A stretch of DNA of 64,000 nt from Oxalobacteraceae bacterium. GTDB taxonomy: Bacteria; Pseudomonadota; Gammaproteobacteria; Burkholderiales; Burkholderiaceae_D. Positions 9,701 through 18,792 of this stretch are shown here, one piece after another (position 1 is the first letter of the stretch; each line of letters starts with the position of its first letter). Location: the NCBI GenBank assembly GCA_003537575.1, contig DPRS01000016.1, positions 1 through 64,000 on the forward strand, written 5' to 3'. The notes beneath the pieces were generated by a model, which saw only the letters and a program-made list of their open reading frames with translations, did not search any database and had not been told where the DNA came from. A program made the translations under genes and the position numbers.

Positions 9701-10772
9701 ACAGGCGCGGATAGAGTTCGTCCATCACGCGGTCGTACTGGGCACGGCTGTAGCGCGGATGCAGCGCCGACAGCTTGATCGAAATGCCCGGGCCCTCATA
9801 GATGCCGCGCCCGTGCGACGCCTTGCCGATGGCGTGGATGGCCTGCTCATAGGACACCAGGTAGCGGCGCGCATCTTCCTCCGTCATCGCCGCTTCGCCC
9901 AGCATGTCGTAGGAGTAGCGGAAACCCCTTGCCTCCAGCGCGCCGGCATTGGCGAGCGCCTCGCCGATCGTCTCGCCGGTGACGAACTGTTCGCCCATCA
10001 TGCGCATGGCCATGTCGACGCCCTTGCGGATCAGCGGTTCGCCGCTCTTGCCGATGATGCGGTTGAGCGAATTCGACAGACCGCTTTCGTTATGGGTGGA
10101 GACCAGCTTGCCGGTGATCAGCAGGCCCCACGAGGCGGCGTTGACGAACATCGATGGGCTCTGGCCGAGATGCTGTTGCCAGTTGCCGGTGCTGATCTTG
10201 TCGCGGATCAGGGCGTCGCGGGTGCCCTTGTCGGGAATGCGCAGCAGGGCTTCGGCCAGGCACATCAGCGCCACGCCTTCCTGCGACGACAGCGAAAACT
10301 CCTGCAGCAAGCCCTGCACCACGCCGGCGCGGCCGCCGGCGGATTTCTGGTTGCGCAGGTTCTCGGCCAAGCGGTACGCCAGCTGGTCGGCGGCGCTGGT
10401 CTGCTCGGCCGGCAGGCGCGCCTGTTCCAGCAGCATCGGCACGACTTCCGGCTCCGGGCGGCGGTAGGCGCCGGTGATGGCCGCGCGCAGCACCGACTGC
10501 GGCAGGATGCTTTCGGCGAATTCGAGGAAGGGCTGGTGCAAGGGCTCGGGCATGGCTTCCAGCGCCTCCGCGTCGCCGGCGGCCATGCGCTCGGCCACGC
10601 CGTTCAATTCAGGCAGGGAGAGGCCGCTTTCCAGTGATTCGAGATAGGTGAAGATGGACTGCTTGATGACCCAGTGCGGGGTGCGGTCGATTTTGCGGGC
10701 GGCTTCCTTCAAGCGGTTGCGCGTTGCCTCGTCAAGCTTCACACCCAAAGTGGTGGTCATGGAAGTAGCCAT
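6783..10772 (-). CDS. putA: Trifunctional PutA: transcriptional repressor, proline dehydrogenase and glutamate-semialdehyde dehydrogenase
   Basis: Oxidises L-proline to glutamate in two steps, using FAD then NAD+, on the inner face of the cytoplasmic membrane. About 1,329 aa, close to E. coli PutA. Order: ribbon-helix-helix DNA-binding domain (TTTLGVKLDEATRNRLKEAA), PRODH barrel (GPGISIKLSALHPRYSRAQ ... NRIADPSISI), ALDH domain with catalytic Glu in AETGGQN and catalytic Cys in DSAGQRCSALRV, and a C-terminal ALDH-like extension. The start chosen (ATG 10770-10772) fits family N-termini. The frame stays open to 10817 and another Met lies at 10760; none has a good ribosome site. The RHH domain and three TGCAAC hexamers upstream show autorepression. 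The dpkA-like gene is downstream. Confidence 0.95.
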   Translation of the reverse strand: MATSMTTTLGVKLDEATRNRLKEAARKIDRTPHWVIKQSIFTYLESLESGLSLPELNGVAERMAAGDAEALEAMPEPLHQPFLEFAESILPQSVLRAAITGAYRRPEPEVVPMLLEQARLPAEQTSAADQLAYRLAENLRNQKSAGGRAGVVQGLLQEFSLSSQEGVALMCLAEALLRIPDKGTRDALIRDKISTGNWQQHLGQSPSMFVNAASWGLLITGKLVSTHNESGLSNSLNRIIGKSGEPLIRKGVDMAMRMMGEQFVTGETIGEALANAGALEARGFRYSYDMLGEAAMTEEDARRYLVSYEQAIHAIGKASHGRGIYEGPGISIKLSALHPRYSRAQYDRVMDELYPRLLSLTELARGYDIGINLDAEEADRLEISLDLLERLCFEPTLAGWNGIGFVIQAYQKRCPYVIDYVIDLARRSRHRLMIRLVKGAYWDSEIKRAQIDGLEGYPVYTRKVYTDVSYVACARKLLAAPDAVYPQFATHNAHTLATVYHIAGQNYYPGQYEFQCLHGMGEPLYEQVVGKTADGKLNRPCRIYAPVGTHETLLAYLVRRLLENGANTSFVNRIADPSISIQELVENPVARLEAIAAEEGSTGLPHPRIPLPQALYGSGRSNSAGIDLANEHRLGSLSSALLASGHAEWSAGPMLGCAVAAGSSELVKNPADHRDIVGRVQNATPDDVARAVQASLGAAPIWQATPPAERAAALERAAELMEAEMQPLIGLLAREAGKTFSNAIAEVREAVDFLRYYAIQVREDFANDSHRPLGPVVCISPWNFPLAIFTGQVAAALAAGNTVLAKPAEQTPLVAAQAVRMLLQAGIPAGVVQLLPGDGGTIGDALVRDERVKGVMFTGSTEVAGILARNLAGRLDAHGRPVPLIAETGGQNAMIVDSSALTEQVVADVITSAFDSAGQRCSALRVLCVQEDVAERVISMLKGAMAEYRIGNPDNLNMDIGPVIDAEAKAGIDGHIQAMRARGHRVHQIARDQSEALQRGTFVLPTLIELDSLDELEREVFGPVLHVLRYRREDLDALIGQINATGYGLTLGVHTRIDETIARVVDQAHAGNIYVNRNMVGAVVGVQPFGGEGLSGTGPKAGGPLYLYRLLATRPADGVARTFKRMDALAAAPADSQLRSALQPRQGEPLTALKQWAAQQQLDQLAALCDTFAALSQSGLARTLPGPTGERNTYRLLPRETVLGLADSEADRLCQLAAALAVGSAMLWDETETTRTLHARLPAAVRARIRLVTDWSAAEERFDAVLHHGDSDQLRAVCQQVARRPGPIIGVIGLARGDTAAPLERLLIERAISVNTAAAGGNASLMTIG

Positions 10773-10845
10773 ATGCAGTTTTTTTGCAATAAAAAACATT
10801 GAATAGAAAAATTTCATGGCAAATGTATCTTAGTTCCGTTAAAGG

Positions 10846-10896
10846 TGCAACTAGGTGCAACTTTCGTGTTTGCAGCTTGCTGTAATAAGGTGCAAC
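10846..10896. promoter_or_regulatory. PutA operator cluster (three TGCAAC hexamers)
   Basis: The hexamer TGCAAC (GTTGCA on the other strand, the known PutA RHH recognition sequence) occurs at 10846-10851, 10856-10861 and 10891-10896, with a one-mismatch TGCAGC at 10871-10876. The first two are 10 bp apart, one helical turn. All are oriented alike and lie 75-125 bp upstream of the putA start, so they should mediate proline-responsive autorepression. Confidence 0.75.
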
Positions 10897-11098
10897 CATT
10901 GTTGGGGTGGCACGTCTTTTTATGGCAAAGCCTCATGAAAAACTGGCAAGATAAGCAGACGGCAGTTACAGTTTGCGGAACTGGCAAGCGCAGCATGCTG
11001 TGTCCGTGCTTTGCCCGTATCTGCCGCATTACTCCAGGCGATTTCTTCTGGGGTGGCGCGCAAGGTTGAATCGATCGCTGAATGAGAAAGAGGAAGAT

Positions 11099-11782
11099 TT
11101 GAGTTTTTTTCAGAACAAGATCGTGCCCCGGATGCTCGGCATCGCCGCCGCTGCCGCTTTCGGTTTATGGGTCTTCATCGAAGTGGCGGAGCAGGTGCTG
11201 GAAGGCGAGACGGGCAGCTTCGACCGTGCCGTCCTGCTGGCCCTGCGCATGCGGGGCAACCCTGTCCATGCGCTGGGACCGGTCTGGATGGAAGGGGTGG
11301 CGCGGGATATCACGGCCCTGGGCAGCATTCCCGTACTGAGCCTGTTCGTGATCATCGTCGCCCTGTTCCTCATCTTGGTCAGGCGATGGTGGACCGCATT
11401 TTTCGTGCTGCTGTCCACCGCGGGCGGCATCGCCGTTACCTTCCTGTTGAAGCATGTCTTCGGCCGCGCCCGCCCGGATTTGTTTCCTCATGGTGATATC
11501 GTGGTGTCGGCCAGTTTCCCGAGCGGACACGCGATGATTTCGGCCCTGGTTTATCTGACGCTTGGCGCTTTGGTGACCGGGCTGACGACATCCCGCACGA
11601 TCAAGGCGTATGTCATGCTTGTCGCGCTGGGGCTGACCGCGATCGTCGGCGCCAGCCGGGTCTATCTTGGCGTGCACTGGCCCACTGACGTACTGGCCGG
11701 CTGGGCTGCCGGCGCGGTCTGGGCGCTCGCCTGGTGGACCTTGGTCGAGCTGGCCAGGATCAGGGCCGGAGGCGTGAAGTGA
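11099..11782 (+). CDS. PAP2-family membrane phosphatase
   Basis: Integral membrane phosphatase of 227 aa if it starts at TTG 11099-11101, chosen because AGAGGAAG lies just upstream; the frame is open further upstream but without a ribosome site. The three PAP2 signature motifs are present: KHVFGRARP, PSGH and SRVYLGVHWPTD, with the active-site His residues in the latter two. About five or six membrane helices are visible. Family members dephosphorylate phosphatidate, undecaprenyl pyrophosphate or phosphatidylglycerophosphate. The 3' end overlaps the dgkA start by 4 bp (GTGA), pairing a lipid phosphatase with a lipid kinase. The divergent putA promoter region is upstream. The actual substrate cannot be told from sequence. 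Confidence 0.85.
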   Translation: MSFFQNKIVPRMLGIAAAAAFGLWVFIEVAEQVLEGETGSFDRAVLLALRMRGNPVHALGPVWMEGVARDITALGSIPVLSLFVIIVALFLILVRRWWTAFFVLLSTAGGIAVTFLLKHVFGRARPDLFPHGDIVVSASFPSGHAMISALVYLTLGALVTGLTTSRTIKAYVMLVALGLTAIVGASRVYLGVHWPTDVLAGWAAGAVWALAWWTLVELARIRAGGVK

Positions 11783-12135
11783 AAGGGCTGCCATTCCACA
11801 GGAGGGTGGTCTTTGCCCTGCATGGCATGAAGCTGGCGTTCAAGCGGGAGCGCAGCTTTCGGGCGCACGTACTGGCTGCCGCGGGCGTGGCGCTGGTCCT
11901 GGCGCTGGCGCGGCCGGCGGCAATATGGTGGGCGATCCTGGCATTGGCTGCGGGGCTTGTGCTGGTGGCGGAATTGCTCAACAGCGCGCTGGAAGCCCTC
12001 ATCGATCACTTGCATCCGGATGAGCACCCGGAAGTCGGCGCAGCGAAAGATATTGCCGCCGGCGCCGTGCTGGTGGCTAGCGCGATTGCGTTGGCGGTGG
12101 GAGTTGCGTTCATGCTGGACTGGCTCGGCCGCTGA
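11779..12135 (+). CDS. dgkA: Diacylglycerol kinase
   Basis: Small trimeric inner-membrane kinase of 118 aa that phosphorylates diacylglycerol to phosphatidate and recycles lipid by-products. The diagnostic stretch is AELLNSALEALIDHLHPDEH followed by GAAKDIAAGAVL. Three transmembrane helices are visible. The GTG start at 11779 overlaps the stop of the PAP2 gene, so translation is coupled. The length matches the family. Confidence 0.92.
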   Translation: MKGLPFHRRVVFALHGMKLAFKRERSFRAHVLAAAGVALVLALARPAAIWWAILALAAGLVLVAELLNSALEALIDHLHPDEHPEVGAAKDIAAGAVLVASAIALAVGVAFMLDWLGR

Positions 12136-12207
12136 TCCGGCAAGCGCGTCGCTGGCGCGGCTGGCGGGATTGCCGGCGGATTCTGGCATCGTTCGTGCTT
12201 TTATCCG

Positions 12208-13863
<1,656 letters not shown>

Positions 13864-13872
13864 CGAACAAAA

Positions 13873-13892
13873 TGTCGACACATTGTTAACAA
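13873..13892. promoter_or_regulatory. Candidate enhancer sites (two adjacent palindromes)
   Basis: TGTCGACA (13873-13880) and TTGTTAACAA (13883-13892) are perfect palindromes about 65-85 bp upstream of the -24 element. That is where an enhancer-binding protein would bind. Binding by the activator encoded just upstream is inferred. Confidence 0.5.
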
Positions 13893-13955
13893 ATTGTTTG
13901 ATGCCTGGTAGGGGTGGATATTATGTAAGTAATTGATTTTAAATGTGATTTCTCC

Positions 13956-13972
13956 TTGGCACGTGCCTTGCA
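13956..13972 (+). promoter_or_regulatory. Sigma-54 (-24/-12) promoter
   Basis: TTGGCACGTGCCTTGCA matches the RpoN consensus TGGCAC-N5-TTGCA without a mismatch. GG is at 13958-13959 and GC at 13970-13971, with the invariant 10-bp spacing between them. Transcription should start near 13984, about 29 bp before the flavoprotein ATG. Confidence 0.88.
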
Positions 13973-14012
13973 ATACAGAAGGCAACCAGTGCTCACCGAA
14001 AAGGAGATTTTC

Positions 14013-15221
14013 ATGCCCGCCATCATCCGCCCGTCAATCAGTCACCCCAGCAGTCGCCTCGATGGCACCCTCGCGCTGCATGGCGGCGGCTCAGTGGCCG
14101 ACTCGCTGCCCGAGCTTGCCCCGATGCGCCGGCTGATTGCGGAAAAACTGGTGCCCAAAGTCCTGGACATCGATCTGCACGCCGAGTATCCGCAGGAATT
14201 CATGCAGGCGCTGGGCGACATCGGCGGCTATCGCGGCGCCGCCGCCACCGAATTCGGCGGCAATGGCCTGGGCTTGAAACATATCATCCAGGTCATGGAG
14301 GAAGTCTCGAAGGAATGCCTCTCCAGCGGCTTCCTGGTCTGGTGCCAGACGGCGTGCTCGCGCTACATCCAGATGTCGGACAACCAGGAGGTGAAGCAAA
14401 AGCTTTTGCCGGCGATCGCCAGCGGCCGGATCCTGGCCGGCACCGGCCTGTCCAATACCGTGAAGTCCTGCGACACCATCGAGGAATTCCGCCTGAGCGC
14501 CAGGCGGGTCGGCGGCGGCTACATCATCAACGGCGTGCTGCCGTGGGTATCCAATCTCGGCCCCGACCATTTCTTCGCCACCGGCTGCCCGGTGGAAGGC
14601 GCCGGCAAGGACACCAACGACCTGGTGTTCGTGATGGTGGATTGCCGCCAGCCAGGCTTCAAGCTGGTCGATTGCGCCCATTTCGTCGCGCTCGACGGCA
14701 CCCGCACGCTGGCCTGCCATTTCAAGGATGCCTTCATCCCGGATGCGATGGTGCTGTCCCACGCCGGCCGCACGGCCGATTACGTCAGGCGCATCAAGCC
14801 CGGCATGATCCTGGCCCAGATGGGCATGGGGCTGGGTCTCATCGAGGCCTGCGCCGGCATGATGCGGCAAGCCAACCGCACCCATGCCCACGTCAACCAG
14901 TATCTCGACGACCAGGCCGGCGACATCGAGGAAGCCTTGCAAAAAGCGCGCAGTGTCACTTACGCGCTGGCGGACGAACTGAACCGCGACCCGAAGGCCG
15001 ACCTCATTCTCGACATCCTCAAGCTGCGCCTGGCCGGCGGCGAACTTGCGCTGCGCGCCGCCAATGCGGCCATGCTGCATCAGGGCGCCAAGGGCTACCT
15101 TATGCGCAATCCGGCCCAGCGCCGCCTGCGCGAAGCCTACTTCATCGCCATCGTCACGCCCGCCATCAAGCACTTGCGGCACGAGATCGCGCGCCTCGAG
15201 CAAGGCTGCGGCTGCAACTGA
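14013..15221 (+). CDS. Acyl-CoA-dehydrogenase-like flavoprotein with C-terminal CGC motif
   Basis: 402 aa, ATG preceded by AAGGAG. It has the acyl-CoA dehydrogenase fold: N-terminal helical domain (LGDIGGYRGAAATEFGGNGLG), central beta domain (AGTGLSNTVK, INGVLPWVSNLGPDHFFATG) and C-terminal helical domain (QGAKGYLMRNPAQRRLREAYFI). It is first in the sigma-54 operon and is followed by rubredoxin, with a rubredoxin reductase further on. No CoA ligase, thiolase or other beta-oxidation gene is present. It is therefore more likely a flavin dehydrogenase or monooxygenase of the DszC/SfnC/nitroalkane-oxidase type than a fatty-acid enzyme. The tail EQGCGCN is unusual and may bind metal or carry a redox pair. 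Substrate unknown; I infer a nitrogen- or sulfur-containing small molecule that yields cyanate. Confidence 0.8.
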   Translation: MPAIIRPSISHPSSRLDGTLALHGGGSVADSLPELAPMRRLIAEKLVPKVLDIDLHAEYPQEFMQALGDIGGYRGAAATEFGGNGLGLKHIIQVMEEVSKECLSSGFLVWCQTACSRYIQMSDNQEVKQKLLPAIASGRILAGTGLSNTVKSCDTIEEFRLSARRVGGGYIINGVLPWVSNLGPDHFFATGCPVEGAGKDTNDLVFVMVDCRQPGFKLVDCAHFVALDGTRTLACHFKDAFIPDAMVLSHAGRTADYVRRIKPGMILAQMGMGLGLIEACAGMMRQANRTHAHVNQYLDDQAGDIEEALQKARSVTYALADELNRDPKADLILDILKLRLAGGELALRAANAAMLHQGAKGYLMRNPAQRRLREAYFIAIVTPAIKHLRHEIARLEQGCGCN

Positions 15222-15259
15222 GCGGCGCCTTTTCCATTTCATTCAATCAGGGGATCAGC

Positions 15260-15442
15260 ATGATCGAACTAACCGAAACCACCCAATGGCTGTGCAAGGT
15301 ATGCAACTGGATCTATGACGAAACCAAGGGGGCGCCCGAGCACGGCATACCCGCCGGCACCCGCTTTGCCGACATTCCCGACGACTGGTACTGCCCCGAA
15401 TGCGGCGTGACCAAGGTCGACTTCGAGCCGCTGGTGTTCTAA
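15260..15442 (+). CDS. Rubredoxin
   Basis: One-iron electron carrier of 60 aa. The two Fe ligand pairs are CKVCNW (C12, C15) and CPECGV (about C45, C48), with the aromatic WIYDE and DDWYCPECG surroundings typical of rubredoxin. Translation starts at ATG 15260, with GGGGAT about 5 bases upstream. It lies 38 bp after the flavoprotein gene. A rubredoxin-NAD reductase is encoded 4.5 kb further down the same strand, so electrons probably run NAD(P)H to reductase to rubredoxin to flavoprotein. Confidence 0.93.
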   Translation: MIELTETTQWLCKVCNWIYDETKGAPEHGIPAGTRFADIPDDWYCPECGVTKVDFEPLVF

Positions 15443-15620
15443 ATGGTGCATCCGCCTGCCAGCGCACCGGCATCGTGCCGCGCGGCTGCACCAGAAGTGC
15501 GCCGGCGCGCCATGGCGGGGCTGTTGCGTCCGCAGGCAGGCAGCACTTCGTCCCACAGGCACGATTGCTGCATTTAACGCTAACGAGTCATCCCGGCCAA
15601 TCCAACTACGGAGAAAATCC

Positions 15621-16967
15621 ATGTCACTGAACAATCCGTTTGATCCGAACGTCGACCTCCACAACGGCTGCAGCTGTGGCCAGCACGCCAGTCAGGCTGA
15701 ACACGAACTGGACGAAGTCAACGCCATGAACCGCCGCGTGATCGAAAGCACGGTCATGCGCGCGCTGTTCCCGCAGGATGACGAACGGCGCCGCTTCCTG
15801 CGCACGGTCGGCTCCTCCACCGCGCTGGCGGCGATTTCCTCGCTGATTCCGTTCGGCGCGCTGGAGGCGATGGCGCAGGACAAGGGCAGCATCGAAAAGA
15901 AGGACCTGAAGATCGGCTTCATTCCCATCACCTGCGCCAGCCCGCTGATCATGGCCGAACCGCTCGGCTTCTACAGGAAGGAAGGGCTGAACGTCAGTAT
16001 GGTCAAGACGGCAGGCTGGGCGCTGATCCGTGACAAGGTGATCAACAAGGAGTACGACGCTTCGCACATGCTGGCGCCGATGCCGATCGCCATGTCGATG
16101 GGGCTGGGGTCGAATCCGCTGCCGACCAATGTCATGACCATCCAGAACGTCAACGGCCAGGCTATTGTGTTAGGCAACAAGCACAAGAACAACCGCGATC
16201 CGAAGAACTGGAAAGGCTTCAAGTTCGCGATCCCGTTCGAGTATTCCATCCATAACCTGCTGCTGCGCTATTACCTCGCCGAGCATGGCGTCGATCCCGA
16301 CAAGGATGTGCAGCTGCGCGTGGTGCCGCCGCCGGAAATGGTGGCAAATCTGCGCGCCGGCAATATCGACGGCTTCCTCGGGCCGGACCCGGTCAACCAG
16401 CGCGCCGTCTACGACGAGATCGGCTTCATCCATATCCTGTCGCGCGAGATCTGGGACGGCCATCCCTGCTGCTCGTTCGCGGTGCCGGCCGATTTCATCC
16501 GCGAAAATCCGAACACCTTCGCGGCGCTGTACCGCGCCATCCTGAAATCGGCGGCGATGGCGCGCGATCCGAAGAGCCGTCCGATGATGGCTGAAGTCCT
16601 GGCGCCGGCCAATTACCTCAATCAGCCCAAGGCCGTGCTGGCGCAGGTGCTGACCGGGAGATTCGCCGACGGCCTGGGCAATGTTGTGAATGCGCCCAAC
16701 CGCGTCGACTACGATCCCTTCCCCTGGTATTCGATGGCTTACTGGATCATGTCCCAGCTCAAGCGCTGGAGCTACGTCAAGGGCGACGTTCGCTACAAGG
16801 ATATCGCCGAAAAGGTTTACCTGCTCACCGACGCCAGGAAATACATGGGCCAGATCGGCATGACGCCGCCGAAGGAAACGTCGAAGAAGTTCACGGTGAT
16901 GGGCAAGGAATTCGACCCCGCCAAGGTCGATGCCTATGCCGGCAGCTTCGCCATCACGCGCGCCTAG
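15621..16967 (+). CDS. CmpA/NrtA-family ABC substrate-binding protein with Tat-type leader
   Basis: 448 aa, ATG with GGAGAAAA upstream. After a long cytosolic N-region (about 1-55, with the Cys motif NGCSCGQH) comes a twin-arginine-like signal, DERRRFLRTVGSST, a hydrophobic stretch and EAMAQD. The protein may thus be exported folded by Tat. The mature part (about 90-448) is an NrtA/CmpA/CynA-type binding fold (LKIGFIPITCASPLIMAEPLGFYRKEGL). Family members bind nitrate, nitrite, bicarbonate or cyanate. The permease, ATPase and cyanase genes follow directly, recalling cyanobacterial cynABDS, so cyanate or a related anion is the best guess for the ligand. A 178-bp gap with no visible gene separates it from rubredoxin. 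Confidence 0.87.
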   Translation: MSLNNPFDPNVDLHNGCSCGQHASQAEHELDEVNAMNRRVIESTVMRALFPQDDERRRFLRTVGSSTALAAISSLIPFGALEAMAQDKGSIEKKDLKIGFIPITCASPLIMAEPLGFYRKEGLNVSMVKTAGWALIRDKVINKEYDASHMLAPMPIAMSMGLGSNPLPTNVMTIQNVNGQAIVLGNKHKNNRDPKNWKGFKFAIPFEYSIHNLLLRYYLAEHGVDPDKDVQLRVVPPPEMVANLRAGNIDGFLGPDPVNQRAVYDEIGFIHILSREIWDGHPCCSFAVPADFIRENPNTFAALYRAILKSAAMARDPKSRPMMAEVLAPANYLNQPKAVLAQVLTGRFADGLGNVVNAPNRVDYDPFPWYSMAYWIMSQLKRWSYVKGDVRYKDIAEKVYLLTDARKYMGQIGMTPPKETSKKFTVMGKEFDPAKVDAYAGSFAITRA

Positions 16968-16984
16968 GCGAAAAGGAGAATTCC

Positions 16985-17827
16985 ATGTCACTCAAGCAAA
17001 CTCTTCGCGCGGCGCTGATCTCGGTGGTGATCTTCGCCTGCTTCCTCGCCATCTGGCAGCTTGCCACGCAAGCCAAGCCCGCAGCCGCCGTTTCCGCGGC
17101 GGATGCGGAATACGCGGCACTGATGGGCAAGGGGCAGGACAAGGCCAGCGGTTTTCCGCCGCCGGCCAAGGTGGCCGAAGCATTCGTCACCTACCTCGCC
17201 GATCCGTTCTACGACCATGGGCCGAACGACAAAGGCATCGGCATCCAGCTGGCGCATTCGCTCGGTCGGGTCGGACTGGGCTTCTTCCTGGCGATCGCGG
17301 TGGCGCTGCCGCTGGGCTTTGCGATCGGCATGTCGCCGCTGCTGTTCCAGGCCCTGAACCCCTTCATCCAGGTGCTCAAGCCGATCTCGCCGCTGGCGTG
17401 GATGCCGCTGGCACTCTACAGCCTGAAGGATTCGTCGGTGTCCGGCATCTTCGTGATCTTCATCTGCTCGATCTGGCCGATGCTGATCAACACCGCTTTC
17501 GGCGTGGCCTCGGTGCGGCGCGACTGGATCAACGTCGCCCGCACGCTGGAAGTCAGCCCGCTGCGCAAGGCTTTCCTGGTGATCCTGCCGGCCGCCGCGC
17601 CGACCATCCTCACCGGCATGCGGATCTCGATGGGCATCGCCTGGCTGGTGATCGTCGCCGCCGAAATGCTGGTGGGAGGCACCGGGGTCGGCTATTTCGT
17701 CTGGAACGAATGGAACAACCTGGCGCTGCCCAACGTGATCTTCGCGGTGCTGATGATCGGCCTGGTCGGCATGTTCCTCGACCAGATGTTCGGCCTCCTC
17801 CAGAAATTTGTCACTTACCGGGAATAG
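16985..17827 (+). CDS. ABC transporter permease (NrtB/CynB/SsuC type)
   Basis: Inner-membrane permease of 280 aa with about six helices, first helix at about 10-28. The EAA-type loop is visible as VRRDWINVARTLEVSPLRKAFLVILPAAAPTI. The ribosome site AAAAGGAG lies before the ATG, and the gene starts 17 bp after the binding-protein stop. It pairs with the ATPase 4 bp downstream. The extra periplasmic segment after helix 1 (about 35-85) is usual for NrtB-like permeases. Confidence 0.92.
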   Translation: MSLKQTLRAALISVVIFACFLAIWQLATQAKPAAAVSAADAEYAALMGKGQDKASGFPPPAKVAEAFVTYLADPFYDHGPNDKGIGIQLAHSLGRVGLGFFLAIAVALPLGFAIGMSPLLFQALNPFIQVLKPISPLAWMPLALYSLKDSSVSGIFVIFICSIWPMLINTAFGVASVRRDWINVARTLEVSPLRKAFLVILPAAAPTILTGMRISMGIAWLVIVAAEMLVGGTGVGYFVWNEWNNLALPNVIFAVLMIGLVGMFLDQMFGLLQKFVTYRE

Positions 17828-17831
17828 TCAC

Positions 17832-18764
17832 ATGAGCACGCATTTTCTCAGCGTCGAAGGCTTGAAAAAGTCTTATCCGACCAGTCACGGGCCGATCAAC
17901 CCGCCGGTCTTTGAAAACATCCACTTCGGCATCGACAAGGGCGAGTTCGTCTGCATCATCGGCCATTCCGGCTGTGGCAAGACGACCATCCTGAACGTCC
18001 TGGCCGGCCTCGAGGAAGCCAGCGCCGGCCACGTCATCATGGATGGCAAGGAAGTCCGCGGCCCCAGCCTGGACCGTGGGGTGGTGTTCCAGAGCCATGC
18101 GCTGATGCCGTGGATGACAGTGCTCGGCAACGTCGCCTTCGCGGTCAAGTCGAAATGGCCGGACTGGCCGAAGGACAAGGTCGAGCGGCATTGCGCCGAC
18201 TACCTGGAAATGGTCGGCCTCGGCCATGCCATGCACAAGAAGCCGTCCGAGCTGTCCGGCGGCATGAAGCAGCGCGTCGGCATCGCCCGCGCCTTCGCCA
18301 TCCAGCCGAAGGTGCTGCTGCTGGACGAACCGTTCGGTGCGCTCGACGCCCTGACGCGCGGCACCATCCAGGACGAACTGCTGAAGATCGTCCAGGCCAC
18401 GCGGCAAACCGTGTTCATGATCACGCACGATGTCGATGAGGCGATCCTGCTCGCCGACAAGATCCTCATGATGAGCAACGGGCCGCTGGCGAAGATCGCC
18501 GAAATCGTCGAGATCACCATGCCGCGCGAGCGCACCCGCGCGGAAATCCATCACGACCCGCAGTATTACCGCATCCGCAATCACCTGGTCGATTTCCTGG
18601 TGAACCGCTCGAAAGCCTTCGCCGATGCCGCCGCCACCGTGCTGCACGATCCGAAGAGCCCGCCGGTCGTCAGGCCCGGACTCGCGCCGGATAACGGCGA
18701 TGTCCCGCCGGCCGGCACGAATGGGGTAGGCGCGGCAACCCCGCAACTCGTCATCAGTCGTTAA
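17832..18764 (+). CDS. ABC transporter ATPase (NrtD/CynD/SsuB type)
   Basis: 310 aa. Walker A GHSGCGKTT (about 44-52), Q-loop VVFQSHALMPWMT, signature LSGGMKQRVGIARAFA, Walker B VLLLDEPFGALDALTRG, and H-loop MITHDVDEA. The start at ATG 17832 is 4 bp after the permease stop. The C-terminal 60 residues are Pro/Gly-rich and beyond the usual ATPase end. The three genes form a complete importer placed immediately upstream of cyanase. Confidence 0.93.
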   Translation: MSTHFLSVEGLKKSYPTSHGPINPPVFENIHFGIDKGEFVCIIGHSGCGKTTILNVLAGLEEASAGHVIMDGKEVRGPSLDRGVVFQSHALMPWMTVLGNVAFAVKSKWPDWPKDKVERHCADYLEMVGLGHAMHKKPSELSGGMKQRVGIARAFAIQPKVLLLDEPFGALDALTRGTIQDELLKIVQATRQTVFMITHDVDEAILLADKILMMSNGPLAKIAEIVEITMPRERTRAEIHHDPQYYRIRNHLVDFLVNRSKAFADAAATVLHDPKSPPVVRPGLAPDNGDVPPAGTNGVGAATPQLVISR

Positions 18765-18792
18765 TCATTCGCCAAACCCAAAGGAGCAAATC

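Noticed and set aside
8835..10637. Plus-strand open frame of 600 codons opposite putA
   Set aside because: It lies entirely antisense to the conserved PutA domains; long antisense frames are a normal effect of high GC codon use, and it has no domain features.
10773..10817. Upstream ATG at 10817 as putA start
   Set aside because: It would add 15 hydrophobic residues before the RHH domain, unlike the family; ATG 10772 fits better, though no start has a good ribosome site.
14091..15242. Minus-strand frame of 383 codons
   Set aside because: Antisense shadow of the flavoprotein gene.
15621..18764. Aliphatic sulfonate or nitrate importer as first choice
   Set aside because: Possible by family, but cyanase directly downstream and the absence of nitrate reductase or SsuD-type genes make a cyanate-related anion more likely.
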